From the NCBI GenBank assembly GCA_030144725.1, contig JASKMD010000028.1:2804473-2868472 (forward strand): DNA of 64,000 bases, read 5' to 3'. Below are positions 32,001-44,319 of the stretch, piece after piece. The notes beneath the pieces were generated by a model, which saw only the letters and a list, made by a program, of their open reading frames with translations, did not search any database and was not told the origin of the DNA. Each line of letters opens with the position of its first letter. The stretch's first letter is position 1. The position numbers were made by a program, and so were the translations under genes. The DNA is from Haematococcus lacustris. Lineage: Eukaryota; Chlorophyta; Chlorophyceae; Chlamydomonadales; Haematococcaceae.

Positions 32001-35000
32001 GGTGGCAAGGGCTGGGTGCAGGGGCTGGGTGCACCACACATACCCCAGCCCTCTGCTGCCCGGTCCCCCAGCCCAGCCTCCCCCAGCCCACCCTCCCCCT
32101 CTCCCAGCCAGCCTGCCCCCTCCCCCAGCCTCCTCCAACCCCACTCCTCCTTTACTTCAACACCACTGCTCCCTGCAGATCTGCAGGCACAGATCACCTG
32201 ATGGCTCGTCCCAGCTGATCACCTGATGGTCCCGCCCAGCTGCGCCACATCAGGGATGACATTGTAGGAGTCGCCTGCCCTCAGCAGCGTCACGCTCAGC
32301 ACCGCAGAGCCCAGCGGGGAGGTCTCCCGGGACACAAGCGTCTGCAGTGCCCCACACCCACCCCACACCACTCTCACACATGTGTGACCTCGCTCAATAA
32401 ATGTGAGGTGGGGTAGAGTGTGTGTGTGTGTGTGTGTGGTGCCACACTTCATCTGCATGACCATCAGGGCATGAGGCTGATGACCAGCTGATGCTGGTGG
32501 CGGCCCTACCCACTGCCTGCTGCCCTGGCCTTGACGGCCAGCCGCTGCCCTAGCGCTGGCCTGCCTGCTGCCCGTTGACCTGCAGTGCAGTGATGACGGC
32601 GGCTGCAGCCACCACGGGGTCCACGTTCAGGTGGGGCATGGCCGCATGGCCCCCCCTGCCTGCAGCCAGGCACCCCACACAGGCAAGCCCCTGGCCTGGC
32701 TGCCCTACTCCCCGCCTGCTGGCCCACCCGCATGCAGAACATAGTGAATTGAATCCTGAGGCGGGTGCTGTTTAAGGTGAAAAGGGCATCCTTGATGAGT
32801 TACTTAATTGATGCCTCCTTTGTTTTATGCTTCTGATTGCCGTACTGATAAACATCTCATGCTCAAACAATTGGTGATACAATTTGGTGACGAAATGATT
32901 TGGTGAAATCAACAACAAGGCGTATCAGTACGGTGATCAGTAAAGAGTAAAGGAGCTTGAACGGATTATTCAGCACTGGTAGCCACGACGGGGTGCCAAC
33001 TGCCAGCCTTTCCAAACTGGGAGCGAGCCTGCTGACCTGTGATGTTGATGTGGAAGGACAACGCGCCAGCCATGATGGTGCCCGGGCGTGAGGCGAATAC
33101 GCCCGAGGGTAGGAAGGGCATGACGTGCAAACCAAAGGCTGCCTGCACCCCCTCCAGCACCCCTGCAGGCAGCCAGGCGACATGCAGGGTGGCAGGTAGG
33201 GGTGGGGGCTGGGGTGGTGATGAATGGTTCACACCGCTTGAGCCATGGGGTAGCATGGGGTGGGTACACAGCTCAGGGGGGTGGGTACACAGCTCAGGGG
33301 GGTGCGGGTGGGTACACAGCTCAGGGGGTACACAGCTCAGAGGGTGCAGGGACGGGGCCAGGGGTGAGGCGTGGCGCAGGGTGCTGGTGAGCGAGAGGTG
33401 GGGCTTTGCAGGTGGCAAGGTTACTTGCACTGCCTAGGCAGCTAGTTTTCATGTTGCTTTGCTGTGCACTTCATCAGCACAGTTGAAACCTAGCTCAATG
33501 CGCTCTGCCTGGGACGGTCAGGCAGCTGTGGCGACATAGCTCTGGACTTGATGTGGGTAGGGTTCTGCCTCAGTGGTGGTTTGCACTGCGAGTTGGCTGC
33601 CAGCCTCTGCTACAAGGTGACACAAACAGCCTGAGGCCCTTGACTGCCATGGCAGGGGGTGCCTGTGGAGCTGGGGCTGGGGCTAGGGTTAGGGTGAGGG
33701 TTAAGGTTAGGGTTAGGGTCAAGGTTAGGGTGAGGGTTAGTCCCAGCGTCCCTCCCATACTCCAACCCAACCATGATGTGCTGAGTCGCTGCCTGTGCTG
33801 CAGCCTGACTCGTCAACGGCATATGAGTCATGCCAGCTGCAGCAACGCCACGTGAGCAGACATGTGGTGCAGGTGGTCAGGAGCAGGATAGGGTGGTAGT
33901 CTGGGTCCACATGCAGGGCTGTGCAGGGGTCCACATGCGGGGGAGTAGCCGGATTATGCACTATCAATGCCGTGCCATGTACATGTATCTGCCATAGGAT
34001 ATATATCATGAAATACAGGATATGCCAGACAATACGATAGTAAGCTGCAGTGATAGGATGAGGAGTTGGTCTGGGCTGCTGTAAAGCCAAAGGTGTGTGT
34101 TGCAGCATTGCATACCGGCAAATGCCATGCCATGTTGCTGCTGCTGCTGCTGATGATGATAATGAGGATGGTGATGATGAGGATGATGATGAGGATGGTG
34201 ATGGTGATGATGAGGATGAGGATGAGGATGATGATGGTGATGATGATGATGGTGATGACTTGAGGCACAGCTGGCTGCGTGGGCAACACCACGGCCACAA
34301 CCAGAAATGGTGGCAGTGGTGCTGCTGCTGCTGCTGACTATGAGCCCCTTGTCAATGGCTCCTGGCCTAGACCTCTGCGCCCTGCCCACTGTGGAACCCC
34401 TACCTGCCCTTGCACCTATCTCACTACCACTGCCAATGAGCTGGACACTGACCTAAATTGAGCTGGACACTGACCTATGCAATACCCGGGAAAGAAAGGA
34501 AGGGCGGCTATGCACTTGCCGGCGGGTGAGCATCAAGGGAGGATAGTGGCCGTGAGGGGGGTGGCGTGCATACGTGTGCACACACAGGCCAGATGCATGG
34601 CCTGACACCCAGCCTGGCCTGCGCTGCAACACACGCACCTTGCAGACTTGCAACTATCTCCGACACACTGCTACCCACCTGACCCTAAGACCACCCCACA
34701 CCAGCCGGGTCAGCTGGGCAACTGATGGCGCTGAGCCTGGCAGACACCATGTAATGAAGCAGCTAATGCTGCTGCTGCTGCTGGCCAGCTGGGTCTGCTT
34801 GGCAGAGCATGGGCCGTGGCAATGGGAGGAGCAGCCAAGCAACGGGCAGCCCACCAGGCCTTCCAGTGTCTGCCTGCAGTGCCACCTCACACCTACCTTG
34901 CCACCCTGACTTGTTTTGTCTGCCCTTTTTTAGCCATCTGCCTCGGACCCCTACCCCCCCCCTCTGTAACTTTACTAACACTGTCAATGAGCTACACACT

Positions 35001-35748
35001 GACCTAAACCCTGAAGGTGACCTTAAACTTGACCCACAACCTGATTATGCCCTTGTCCTTGCCCCTGCCCCTGCCCCTGCCTTTGATCCTGCCCCTTGCT
35101 GCAGGCTGAGTCCGTCAGCTAGACTGCAGCTCAGCACCTTGTTCCACCATGTGGCTGGCGCCGCAGCCCTTCTCCTCATCTGGCTGCCACACCAGCCTGA
35201 CCTGGCCCTTCAGCTGTGGCTCCAATGCCTTCAGCAACCGGGCGGCGCCCAGCAGCATGGCAGTGTGCCCATCATGACCGCATGCATGCATTACGCCATG
35301 GTGCTGACTGCGGAATGCCAGGCCATCGGGCTCTTCAATGGGCAGGGCGTCAATGTCTGCCCGCACCATCACCGTGGGGCTGGCAGTGCCCACTGCTGCG
35401 ACGACCCCAGTGCCCCAGACACCAGTCCTGCGGAAGGACATGCTGCATGCTTCATGCTTGCATCTTCGCGTTTGCACGTGCATAGGCCTCGAGTTTGTAC
35501 CTGTGCTGCACGCCTAGCTCCTGCAATACGCGACTGATGACCGCTGCTGTCTTGTGCTCTGTGCTGCCAAGCTCCGGGATGGAGTGGAGCTCGCGTCGCA
35601 CGCTAATCAGCCAGTCGTGCTGATCCAATGAGCTCTGAAGCAGCTCGTGATATGGTACGGCAGCTCGACACAACGCAATGCTCAAGACCAGCGTAAATAG
35701 GGCGAAGGGTGTCAGCCTGAACTGACGCCGGCAAAGCTGCATCGCCAT
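29029..35748 (-). CDS. M20 family amidohydrolase, IAA-amino acid hydrolase (ILR1)-like, full-length form
   Basis: Eleven exons, read downwards: 35748-35501, 35427-35138, 33162-33037, 32659-32580, 32341-32223, 31842-31725, 31514-31453, 30580-30534, 29879-29851, 29629-29556, 29188-29029; phases agree throughout; 450 residues. A signal-like hydrophobic N-terminus ([12 protein letters not shown]) precedes [15 protein letters not shown]. Metal and catalytic motifs follow in order: [57 protein letters not shown] (dimerisation lid), [15 protein letters not shown] then EDFSFY, and VHNLHSPQF with the last His ligand. Plant relatives release auxin or jasmonate from amino-acid conjugates in the secretory pathway; the algal substrate is unknown. 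A second set of N-terminal exons lies upstream (36051-37300). Confidence 0.9.
30339..30494. repeat. GGGGTGTTA nonamer minisatellite
   Basis: About 17 units, with one GAGGTGTTA variant, lie in the M20 intron between exons 8 and 9. Telomere-like CCTAACCCTAACCC lies close by at 30271-30285. Confidence 0.93.
31858..32030. repeat. Tandem duplication of a GGGGCAGGGTGCA-rich unit
   Basis: A block of about 75 bp built from GGGGCAGGGTGCA units and ending ACAGGGGCTGGTGGCAAGGGC is repeated twice, in the M20 intron between exons 5 and 6. Confidence 0.85.
33683..33741. repeat. Interstitial telomere-like repeat tract
   Basis: Degenerate GGGTTAGGGTGAGGGTTAAGG units lie in the long intron 2 of the M20 gene. 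Confidence 0.8.
34150..34257. repeat. GATGAT/GAGGAT trinucleotide-based tract
   Basis: An imperfect GATGATGAGGAT repeat in M20 intron 2 gives poly-Asp/Glu, poly-Met or poly-Ile frames that are not genes. Confidence 0.85.
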
Positions 35749-36050
35749 CGTGTCCCCGCTCAAGCCTGGGAAGCAGAGCTGGCATGCCCCGGAGGGCGTG
35801 GCCTCACTCCCTCACTCCTCTTCTATGTTGATGACAGACGGCCTACCCTCGCCCGCAGGTGCTGCTAGTCCTAACACACCAATCTTGGTTGATGCACTAT
35901 TGCGTATGGGTTCTCTAGCTGGCAAACTGGTTTGTCTGACACCAACATCCCTGCCCGCCTGCACAGCAAAGGTGTGCGCCTACAAGCTCTATCGACACTT
36001 GCGTTCCAGACTCCGCAGTCCTCACACTGGCCTACAGCACTTTGCCTCAC

Positions 36051-37300
36051 CGTGCTTCACCATCTTGTCGGCCCCGGCACCACCCTCTTCAAAGGGCTGC
36101 AGCACCAGCTTCACGCGGCCGTGCACTTGGCCCAGTTGCTCCCGCGCCTTCAGCAGCCGTGCAGCGCCCAGCAGCATCGCCATGCTGCACACAGCACACA
36201 GCACCACATATGTTGCACATGGTACACCGCACCCTGCACCACGCAGGCTGACACCCACATGAACACAACACATGCAAGCATGCATGGGGTGCCTGAGCTT
36301 AGCAACGGAGTCACCTCTAGGCTTGGGCGAGGAGCAGGCAACCCGCTTAGCACATCACTCTCTTTACACTGTCAGCTGAGGTTTCAATGTCACATCTAGA
36401 CTGCCCTCCCTGCACCCCCCCCTCCCTCTTCATGTACGGCAGGCGAGTGTCGCGGTGCACTCACTGCCCATCATGGCCGCAGGCGTGCATGGCTCCTGGG
36501 TGCTGTGATTGGAAGTCCAGTCCCTCAGGTTCCTATAGCCAAGCAGCAGCAGCCTGGCCACAGGGGGGGCTCTGGCAACGCTTTGGGGCACAGTCCACTC
36601 TGGGGCCACAGTCGAGTGGAGAAAACAGGCAGAAGCAAAGGCAGGGGTAGGACAAGGACTGGCAACATGGCGGCATGGACAGGAGTAGGTCTGGCTAGCA
36701 GCTGCTAGGCTAAAGTGTGATGTGAAGGCCTGGGGCAGCAGCTGCCCAAAGACAGCTAGGCAGGTCGCTCAGGGCTAGGCGGGGCTGGAAGGCTGCCATG
36801 GCCCGTAGCCCAGAGGCCCCCCTGGCCAGCCAGACCTGAATTGGTAGGCCATCCATATCGGCCCGCAGCATGACAACTGGGCCTGGACCCGTGCCCAGGT
36901 GCCCCACCACTCCAGTGCCCGCCACGCCCTGCCTGCACATGACATACACACAACATCTCAGCCTCACTGGAAGCATCACCATGGCCCACCCACACCAGCA
37001 GCACATGTGATTGAGCCCAGAGGAGGTGTTTGCCTGAGGCTCAGGACCTCACTCGTAAGGTATGCCCAGCTCGGTCAGGGCTGCAGTTACAGCCGCTGCG
37101 GTCTTCTGCTCATGCCAACCTAGCTCTGGGACACGGTGGAGCTGCCGCCGCAGTCCCACAACCCAATGCCTGATGCCCTCGGCTTCAGCCAACAGGGTGT
37201 TTGTGTGAGGAGTTGCCCAGCAGCCTGACGCAGCCAAAAACAACAAACAACACAGCAGAGTCAATGGGGACTCTAATCCGGGGTCATTGAGAGGCCTCAT
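36051..37300 (-). CDS. Second N-terminal exon set of the M20 amidohydrolase (alternative first exons or truncated duplicate)
   Basis: Four exons, read downwards: 37300-37053, 36932-36836, 36532-36465, 36184-36051. The encoded part equals the first 40 percent of an M20 enzyme: hydrophobic leader (LTLLCCLLFLAASG), [58 protein letters not shown]. Exon 1 has the same length (248 bp) and phase as exon 1 of the full-length gene. No C-terminal exons exist before the next ATG at 35748. The last donor (CACG|GTGAGG) leaves phase 1, exactly what acceptor 33162 of the full gene needs, so it could splice over the other N-terminal exons onto shared C-terminal exons. Otherwise it is a truncated tandem duplicate. 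Confidence 0.72.
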
Positions 37301-37571
37301 TGCCGTCAATGCCTCGTCGCCGATCAGCCCCTATACCGTCATATATATGTGGGGGCGCCACAGCAAAACCCCTGTCACTCTGGCTCTGTGACCAATTCGC
37401 GAAACAGCCCCTGCTTGCTCTACAGTGAATCTGTTAGAGTTTGTATCCTGCGACGACGTCAACGCGCTTCATACTCAGGGCCTGACCTCAAAACCCCTCC
37501 TGGACACTTCACCGCCTCTTTTCATCCTTTAGAACGGACGCAGTTGGGTCTCCGTATCAAACTTTAGCTCA
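37301..37571. promoter_or_regulatory. Divergent promoter interval between M20 upstream exons and YKT6
   Basis: 271 bp separate the two ATGs. A TATA-like ATATATAT lies at 37341-37348, about 41 bp upstream of the minus-strand ATG at 37300. Confidence 0.45.
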
Positions 37572-40089
37572 ATGAAGCTCACGGGCATTGGTATCCTCAA
37601 ATGGAACGGGCAAGAGACAGCACCCATCTTCCTCGGCAGCGCCATTGATGTCAGCAACTTCGGCTACTTCCAGGTGTGATGACAGCATAGCTGCGTGCAC
37701 TCAAGCGAGTCGAGCATCAGCAGTACAATGCCCTGTCATGGGGTGATGCCTAGCCCAGAACTGCCCTGAACTCCCTGATGCCCATCCTGGTCACAGCGGC
37801 CTGCAGTACGAGAGGGCATCATGTTCATTGCCCGGACAATTGTTCAGCGAACCTCACCTGGGCAGCGGCAGACCGTGAAGAATGCCGAGTACTTCTGCCA
37901 CGTGTATGTCACGGCGGAGACTGGGCTGGCAGCCATTGTGGTGGCTGACAGCGAGTACCCCACCACTGCTGCCTTCTCAATCATCAGCAAAGTAAGCCTA
38001 CCACACTGCCAATACAGCTCCCAAACACCATATGAGCAATACCACACGCACAGTGCACAGGCAGGCGAGGAGGTGCCCACTGCAGGCAGTGGTTCAGGTG
38101 CTGACGCCCCATCTTGTCAGACAGTGAGAGCACTGTGGTCAGCTCTAATCTGTGGCTTCACTTGCGCCTGTGACGCGTGCCATGCCAGAGTGTACGCCAG
38201 CCTTGTCACTCAGTGACAGCCACATTCCAGCCACGCACTTTGTCCTGCCCTAGCAAGGCACACATGCTTAGGGCTAGCAGGCCCGCATGGCTGCATGCAC
38301 GTGATGGGCTCAGTTGCCCCAGTAGCACCAGAGCAGCTGGTGGCTCTGCCAGGTGTGCCAGCATGTCACAGCGGCGGCTTTTCCCTGACACAACCCTGAT
38401 CTGGCCTGCTTGACCAGCTGGACATGCCTGGCATCATTCTATCCCAGGCCCTTTCTACCTTGCTGGTCTCTGATTGCGTGCCACTTCAACCAGCATCAAC
38501 AGCCCTGCCCACCAGCCCATGTCGCCCCTCCCTGCCCTCCCTCTCCCTCCCTTGCTCAGATTTGGCAGCAGGTGTGTGCTCTGAGAGAAACACAGCCACT
38601 CGGCTGCCTGCCTGTGCCTGCGCCTGACATGAGGCCTGCACCTGCCCTGCACTAGGGCCCAGACGCCAGGCTGCTGCCGCCTGGGAATGGAAGACCCCAG
38701 GCGCCTTCCCCAAGTACCCACCCCCAGCCTCAGGGTCGCCGCAAGGCAGGCAGGCCACCACCGACAGCTCAGGCAGCGCACACTGAACATGTGTCAGCAA
38801 CTTTTGGCCAGCTGCAGCGTTGCACCATGGTCGTGCTGGGCAGGTGCTGGAAGAGTTCACTGGCCAGGCAAAGGACACATGGCGGGCTGTGGAGGCAGAC
38901 AGCCAAATGGCAGGACCCCTGCTTGAGCCGGCACTGGTCAAGTACCAGGTATGGTGGCTGCTTCAGCTGGCCAGCTGTAGGTGCAGGGCCAGGTGCAGGT
39001 GTAGGGCTCATCCAGGCTAATGTGCAACTGAACACCGTCCCCACATTCATCCTCTTGGTGCATGCCCCTGCAACTTTTGATGGCAAAAGGGGTGCAGAGC
39101 GCAAGGTGACCTAAAAGTTATGGAAACTCATAGCAAAAGGCTGTATATAATGCAGAAAAAAACTCTGGTGCAGACCCTTGTCGTCTCACACCACTCACTG
39201 CATGCGGCTGTGGTGCCTCCATGCCAGTTCTGACCATGACCGCTGGCGTCAACACAGCAGCTGCCTGTCAGCCTGCCTGCTGCAGTCACCCAGGATGCCA
39301 GCCCACCATGTATAGCCAGGCTGCTCCCACCTTGTCACGCCCAATGCAACCTGCCTGCCACCACCCGCGTGCCACAGCAGTGACTGTGCAGTGTGCCTGT
39401 CCCCACCAGAGCTTCAACATGTGCCTCCACCTCATGCCTCTTCTCGTCCCTTTCTAGCTGCCATGTCAATGACCTCCACGTCAGCTACCTGTCCATGGGA
39501 CCACCGCTGCTGCTGCTGCGTTGCTGCTGCCGATGCTGCCCTGCTGCTGCTGCTGCTGCTGGACTTGTGCACTGCTGAGCCGCTGGCACGGCTGTGCTGC
39601 TGCAGGACCACACGCAAGCCGACAAGATTGCCCGCATCCAAAAGGACCTCGGTGAGAGAGAACCTTTGCAGCTGGCACAGCCTGTAGACACCACATGGTA
39701 GCAGCCTGTGAACATTTCCACATAAGCAGGCCCTTGTGCAAGCTGGTCAGCAAGTGCACAGAGCTGCTTGCTCAGTGCATGCCTACTGTATGTGGAGCGT
39801 ATCCTCTCACCTCCTGACATGCATTTGAAAGCAAGGGCAAAATGCTGATGTCCTTCTCTCCTTAGCCTTAACAATCTTGTCGTTTGCGCATGACCTATCA
39901 CATCACCTCACACCCCTTTTTGCTTGTGCAGATGAGACGAAGATCATCTTGCACCAGACCATTGACAGCGTGTTGCGGCGTGGTGAAAAGCTGGATGCAC
40001 TAGTGGATAAGAGCAACGATTTGAGCCTTGCCAGCCAAATGTTTTACAAGCAGGCCCGCAAGACAAACAGCTGCTGTAACTTTATGTGA
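37572..40089 (+). CDS. YKT6: YKT6 longin-domain R-SNARE
   Basis: Five exons: 37572-37673, 37797-37991, 38844-38948, 39606-39651, 39932-40089; 201 residues, the usual YKT6 length. The longin domain covers exons 1-3 ([49 protein letters not shown]). The SNARE helix covers exons 4-5 ([35 protein letters not shown]), with the zero-layer Arg in VLRRGEK. The C-terminus is NSCCNFM, a Cys pair in which one cysteine can be palmitoylated and the other farnesylated (CaaX ending in Met). It acts in ER-Golgi, endosomal and vacuolar fusion. Confidence 0.96.
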
Positions 40090-40234
40090 AATCAAGTTAA
40101 GCACTTAATCATGCTCTTTATTAAGTCGACACATGCGTCCTTCGTGATCTAGGAAACTGCATGAGACAAGGTCGTCACGTCTTGGAAGGGCTACATGTGT
40201 TTGGTGCTTGGTAATTTTAACCCTACGTCAGGCG

Positions 40235-40281
40235 TCAGGTTACCCAATTTATTGGTGACTGACAGCGCAAACCCAACTAGC
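40235..40281. repeat. 45-bp repeat, copy 1 (upstream of TPX2-like gene)
   Basis: GTCAGGTTACCCA..TGGTGACTGACAGCGCAAACCCAACTAG, about 108 bp before the TPX2-like ATG. A copy with about three changes lies at 43156-43201. Confidence 0.85.
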
Positions 40282-40388
40282 CGCGAAAAGGCCTTGGCAA
40301 CATGCATTCTCACTTATACCAAGAAATTTCATATTTGCGAAAGCTCGCTCGATAACCTGGCGAGCCCGCACTTGTCGCAGACGCGGCC

Positions 40389-43026
40389 ATGGAACAGGCT
40401 GTCAAAGCGGGCACTCCCGTCCACGTACTAGAGCAAGCTAAATCAAACGACTTTCTGCTGCTATGCCTGCGAAAGGCGAAGCTTGGAGACGATCTGCTGC
40501 AGGATGTAGCAGACGCCTGCGAGCTGAACGAGTTTAACGCGTTGTCTCTGTCGGGCTTGACTCCTGCCGAAGCAGCAAATTCATTGTTCCTTATGGAGGG
40601 GGAGGCTGTCACGCTGCTTGAAACCTGCAAGAGGCAGTGTTTGCGAATCGGAGTCTGCTTTGGCGATGGCTCAGTGTACGAGGCAAATACAGACCCAGCA
40701 GACGAGGACGTGCCCACGTCAGCGGTGCCACCCCCAGCGAGCCCGGAGCCTTCTGCAGGGACAAGTAAGCCCCCTCCACAACACATGTCTCGAACTAATA
40801 AGGCAATTGCCCACCCACCTCGTTTCGCTGTCAAGCGCAGGAGTTTTGCCACCAGCCGAGGGGACAACATTTGCGCCCTCCAACCGTGCAGCCACAGCTA
40901 TAGCAGACAGCGGTTTGGCCAGCCACCCAGCCAGCGAGCCCAGCTTGGTTGTGCAGGCGAAAGCGCAACAGGGTTCTGCTTGCTCACCCCGTCTAGTCAA
41001 AGATGCAAGCTCACAGCAAAAGCAGCCGGCAGAGCAACAGGCCGTGCCCGCTCCTATAGTGAAACCTCGACCCAAAGCTAACCATCTGGCAGTGCCGCGT
41101 CCGATTGGGATGTCCCTAACCCTGTCACCTAGGGATGTGGCACCACCAGAGCAGCGTCCAGCTTCGCGGTCTGTCAAGTACTCACAAATGCGCCGATCCG
41201 TGGCAATCAGTGTAGCACCAGGCAAGTGTCCTGGCTTCACAAACCTACAGTGTCCCTGCTGCCCCACAACACTGCATTATTATTGCTGTACACTGCTGCA
41301 GGGCAATTAGTCAGCAAGCCAGCTGCTGATGCAGAGAAGCCAGCTGCTACCTTGATTGTCAAACACACCAAGCCCCTTCGCCCGCAGTCAGCTTCTGCAG
41401 CCCCTGTGCCTTCTTATGCTCGCCATACCGCAGCATTCAAGGTAGTACAGCTTAAGCGCACTGGTGATTTCTTGGTTGCTAGCATGTGCCAAAGGAGCAA
41501 TGCAAGCACTGGCTCGTTTTTTACTTCCAGGCAGCTGTGCATACCCGCATGGCTCACGAAGCTGGTGAGGATGCAGCAGAAGCCACTGCCGTGGCGCTTG
41601 GCATGCCTCCCTCCTCAACCACTCAGTCAATAAGCCCGCCGAAGAAGTACACAACGCTGCTGAAGTCACATGTAAGCAAAACCTTGCACATCTGGCTGAT
41701 GTCATGCTTGGTAACATGAGCTGTCATGGTTGTTGTGTTTCATCCTGCACATGCAGTCTGCTCGTCTCACACTGAAGGATGCTGGAGCAGTGGTGAGTGT
41801 CTGAAGATAATGCATACCTGTTGAGCTTAGGGTACATACTTGCAAGAAGGTATGTCAAATGTTGGCATGCACAGTTGACTCATGTCGTGATTGCGCCACC
41901 TGCAGGCTGCTGATGAAGCAAAGGTGCCCAAGAAAAGTGTATTTGCCCATATCAGCGCTTCATTGTTAAGGCCAACTAAGGCATTCCTGGTGAGAGCTGC
42001 AGTATAGCTGGCAAAGCTGGCAATTCAGTGCCCTGCAGCTTGCTGCTCTGCCGTCATTGCTGTCCACCGTCCAGCACGCTTTCAAATTGCAAGCCTACCA
42101 TGAAGTGCACATCGATGCCGATTTTCACAGGCCTGGACAACACCAGCTGCTGGGGGGAAGGCAGCAGAACAAGCAGGCATGAAGCTCAATGGCAGTGTCA
42201 GGCTTCAGGAGCAGGACTTGCAGCGGACATTCAAAGCAAGGCCTATGCCCAAGTAGGTATCCTTGAGGCCAGTGCGCGCTCTTGCTTGTTGCTTCAGCAA
42301 GCAGTGTTGATTTGAGGAGGCCTGTACCCCTGCTCCAGGTTCATGACACCAGCAGTGAAGAAGGAGCCCATTGCTAGCGGTGGACACTCTCCCGCTGCAT
42401 CTGCGCCGCCAGGCAGCGTGCAGCATGGGCCTGCCAGTACAGTTACAGAAGGCAGCCTGGGGACTGCTGGCTGCAGCAAGGGCCATGAGCTCACGCCTGA
42501 GAGCAGAGCTCTGAGTGCCATGCAGCGCTACCAGCGCGCCCAAGAAGCTGTTGCCCGCAAGGTGCGGCTACACACAGGTGCCACAGCTGCCACATGTTGA
42601 ATAGTATCATCACATGGCATGCGCCTGTCAGCTTGAATGTGAAGCCTAGTTTATGTGACCTGTGTATGTTAGCTTGCATGTTAGCCTGCATGTAAAGCTT
42701 ACAGCTCAGCTTATCACAAGTGACAACGCTCTCAACAGCCTAGTTCACGGTGCTGTGTGTGAACATGCATGCATGTGCAGCAACAAGAGGAAAAGCGGAG
42801 GCAGACCACGCCCAGGACGGGAGGAGCGAACTCTCCCACAGACTCGAGCCAGGGTGCTCTGCAAACACCAGCGCATGTGCGGTCCATGTCTGCAGCTGGG
42901 GCTCCGTGCACACCCCACAGCACCCCCACAGGCAGCATTGCAGGAGGTCAGTCCTCTGGCTATGCGGCCAGGTCGGGCATACCACGAGCTCCATGTGCAT
43001 CTGCAGGGGGGTCGTCTCATGCGTGA
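40389..43026 (+). CDS. TPX2-family microtubule-associated protein
   Basis: Nine exons: 40389-40764, 40841-41221, 41302-41441, 41531-41671, 41757-41792, 41906-41989, 42131-42252, 42339-42561, 42781-43026; 582 residues. All junctions are in phase. Exon 2 ends at a GC donor (CCAG|GCAAGT). The N-terminal 100 residues are helical and conserved-looking (LEQAKSNDFLLLCLRKAKLG). The middle is Ser/Pro/Lys-rich. Exons 7-8 give LQEQDLQRTFKARPMPKFMT, the F-K-A-R-P-x-P-K-F core shared by TPX2/WVD2 proteins, followed by a basic helix (MQRYQRAQEAVARKQQEEKR) and a Thr/Pro-Ser tail. Such proteins bind spindle microtubules. A further open stretch at 43241-43311(+) (DRSVEKHPFSSQSSHYVAFA then a stop), preceded by a cag acceptor, may be an alternative last exon. 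Confidence 0.75.
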
Positions 43027-43155
43027 GGATGTACCAGGCCACTGCTTGGCTGCTTGCTGACGTGACGGTGCACCCACACTTACCAGACACATGTCATGCT
43101 GATCATTCATAATCCGTGGCCCAGCGGTGCCATGCTCTTCATTGTCAAGATTTGT

Positions 43156-43201
43156 CAGGTTACCCACTTGAGTGGTGACTGACAGCGCAAACCCAACTAG
43201 T
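43156..43201. repeat. 45-bp repeat, copy 2 (downstream of TPX2-like gene)
   Basis: Same orientation as the copy at 40235-40281; the two bracket the TPX2-like gene. Confidence 0.85.
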
Positions 43202-43493
43202 TGACCTGGTCTAATGTGCCGTTGACTCTTTGTGTGCCCAGGCTGCCGCTGACAGGTCCGTGGAGAAGCACCCATTCTCCTCTCAGAGCTCTCATTATGT
43301 AGCCTTTGCATAAACATGGCCGCTAGCCTTCCAGCTTTGTATGCAAGCATGGCAATGGCATAGTCAGGGCTGGTAACCAGGACGATGTCGTGGCAGCATG
43401 CATTTCATCATTTGAGGTCGAGGTTGAGGAGGGGAGTTTGCACTGTTTGTGTAGCCAGCAACTAAGTTGCTTGGCTAGCCCTAACGTCTAGGT

Positions 43494-43543
43494 GATTGCA
43501 GAGTACTGGCGGGGCATTGATGGCCGGGCCCGCAACAACCCAT
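43494..43543 (+). pseudogene. Fanzor-like C-terminal tail scrap
   Basis: CAG then AEYWRGIDGRARNNP and a stop, matching AEYRRSNDGWARNTG of the copy at 15900-16037. Only the tail is left. Confidence 0.55.
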
Positions 43544-44319
43544 AGGCCTAGCATGTTTACACAGGTCGTTCGCCTTCGTCACTACATTTGCATACGAGGG
43601 CAAGAGGGTGACAGCAGCAGTGAGAATTTGTCACCTGTCTATTGTATCTCACTGGGTGGTGATGAGTGCCTGGCAGCAGATTTGGATCTGAGCCATGCCG
43701 TGCAGGCAAAGGTGCTGCAGCTGGCTGCCCTCAAACAGGTTGCCAGCCGCAGGGTAACCTAGTAGCATGCCAACATCTTACATGGCACGTCATTAGAACA
43801 GAGGGACCCAGACCCTTCAGCTGGTCACCCCCGCCATTGGCCGCACCCCCGTGGCTCAAGAGATAAAAACTTTCTCATTTCTGCACGGATGAGGCCACCG
43901 ATTGGTGCGATGAGCTGCTTATGGTCTAACTAGATTGGAGCCAGCCCCAGCGGTCTGCCGGGTGGCTGGGCCCAACCCGCGACGGACATTCCAAATTTTC
44001 AGGTCAGCACGCGACAGTGCCGCTGGGTCCCAGCACGCATCGATACCATCTCCCAAGCTGGGGGCGTGACCGCGACGGCGGATTGCTGCTGAACCTGCAA
44101 TTTCGCAACTTGCCTCCAACCCGCGACGGACATTTGATTTTTCAGGTTGCACAGGATGTTCTTATAGTTGATGTCTGTGGCTTCCGAGCAACCAAGAGCA
44201 GCAAGAATCGGTCAAAAAGTTGTAGAAACTGAGCTGATATAAATGTCCTGCGCCCACACATGAAACGGCCCACACTCAGGCGACCCCAACTAACAAAAAA
44301 TGACAAGAAACCGACCCCT

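Larger units (their letters stand above)
43027..44314. other. Intergenic region with small repeats and a Fanzor tail fragment
   Basis: It holds the second copy of the 45-bp repeat (43156-43201), a Fanzor-like tail scrap (43494-43543) and a pair of AACCCGCGACGGACATT repeats (43974 and 44117). I see no host gene. Confidence 0.55.

Noticed and set aside
33954..34337. Poly-Ile, poly-Asp and poly-Met ORFs
   Set aside because: Frames of the GATGAT tract in an M20 intron.
42058..42170. Earlier start of TPX2-like exon 7 (HAFKLQAYHEVHIDADF frame)
   Set aside because: That frame stops and does not lead to FKARPMPK; acceptor at 42130 gives the right phase.
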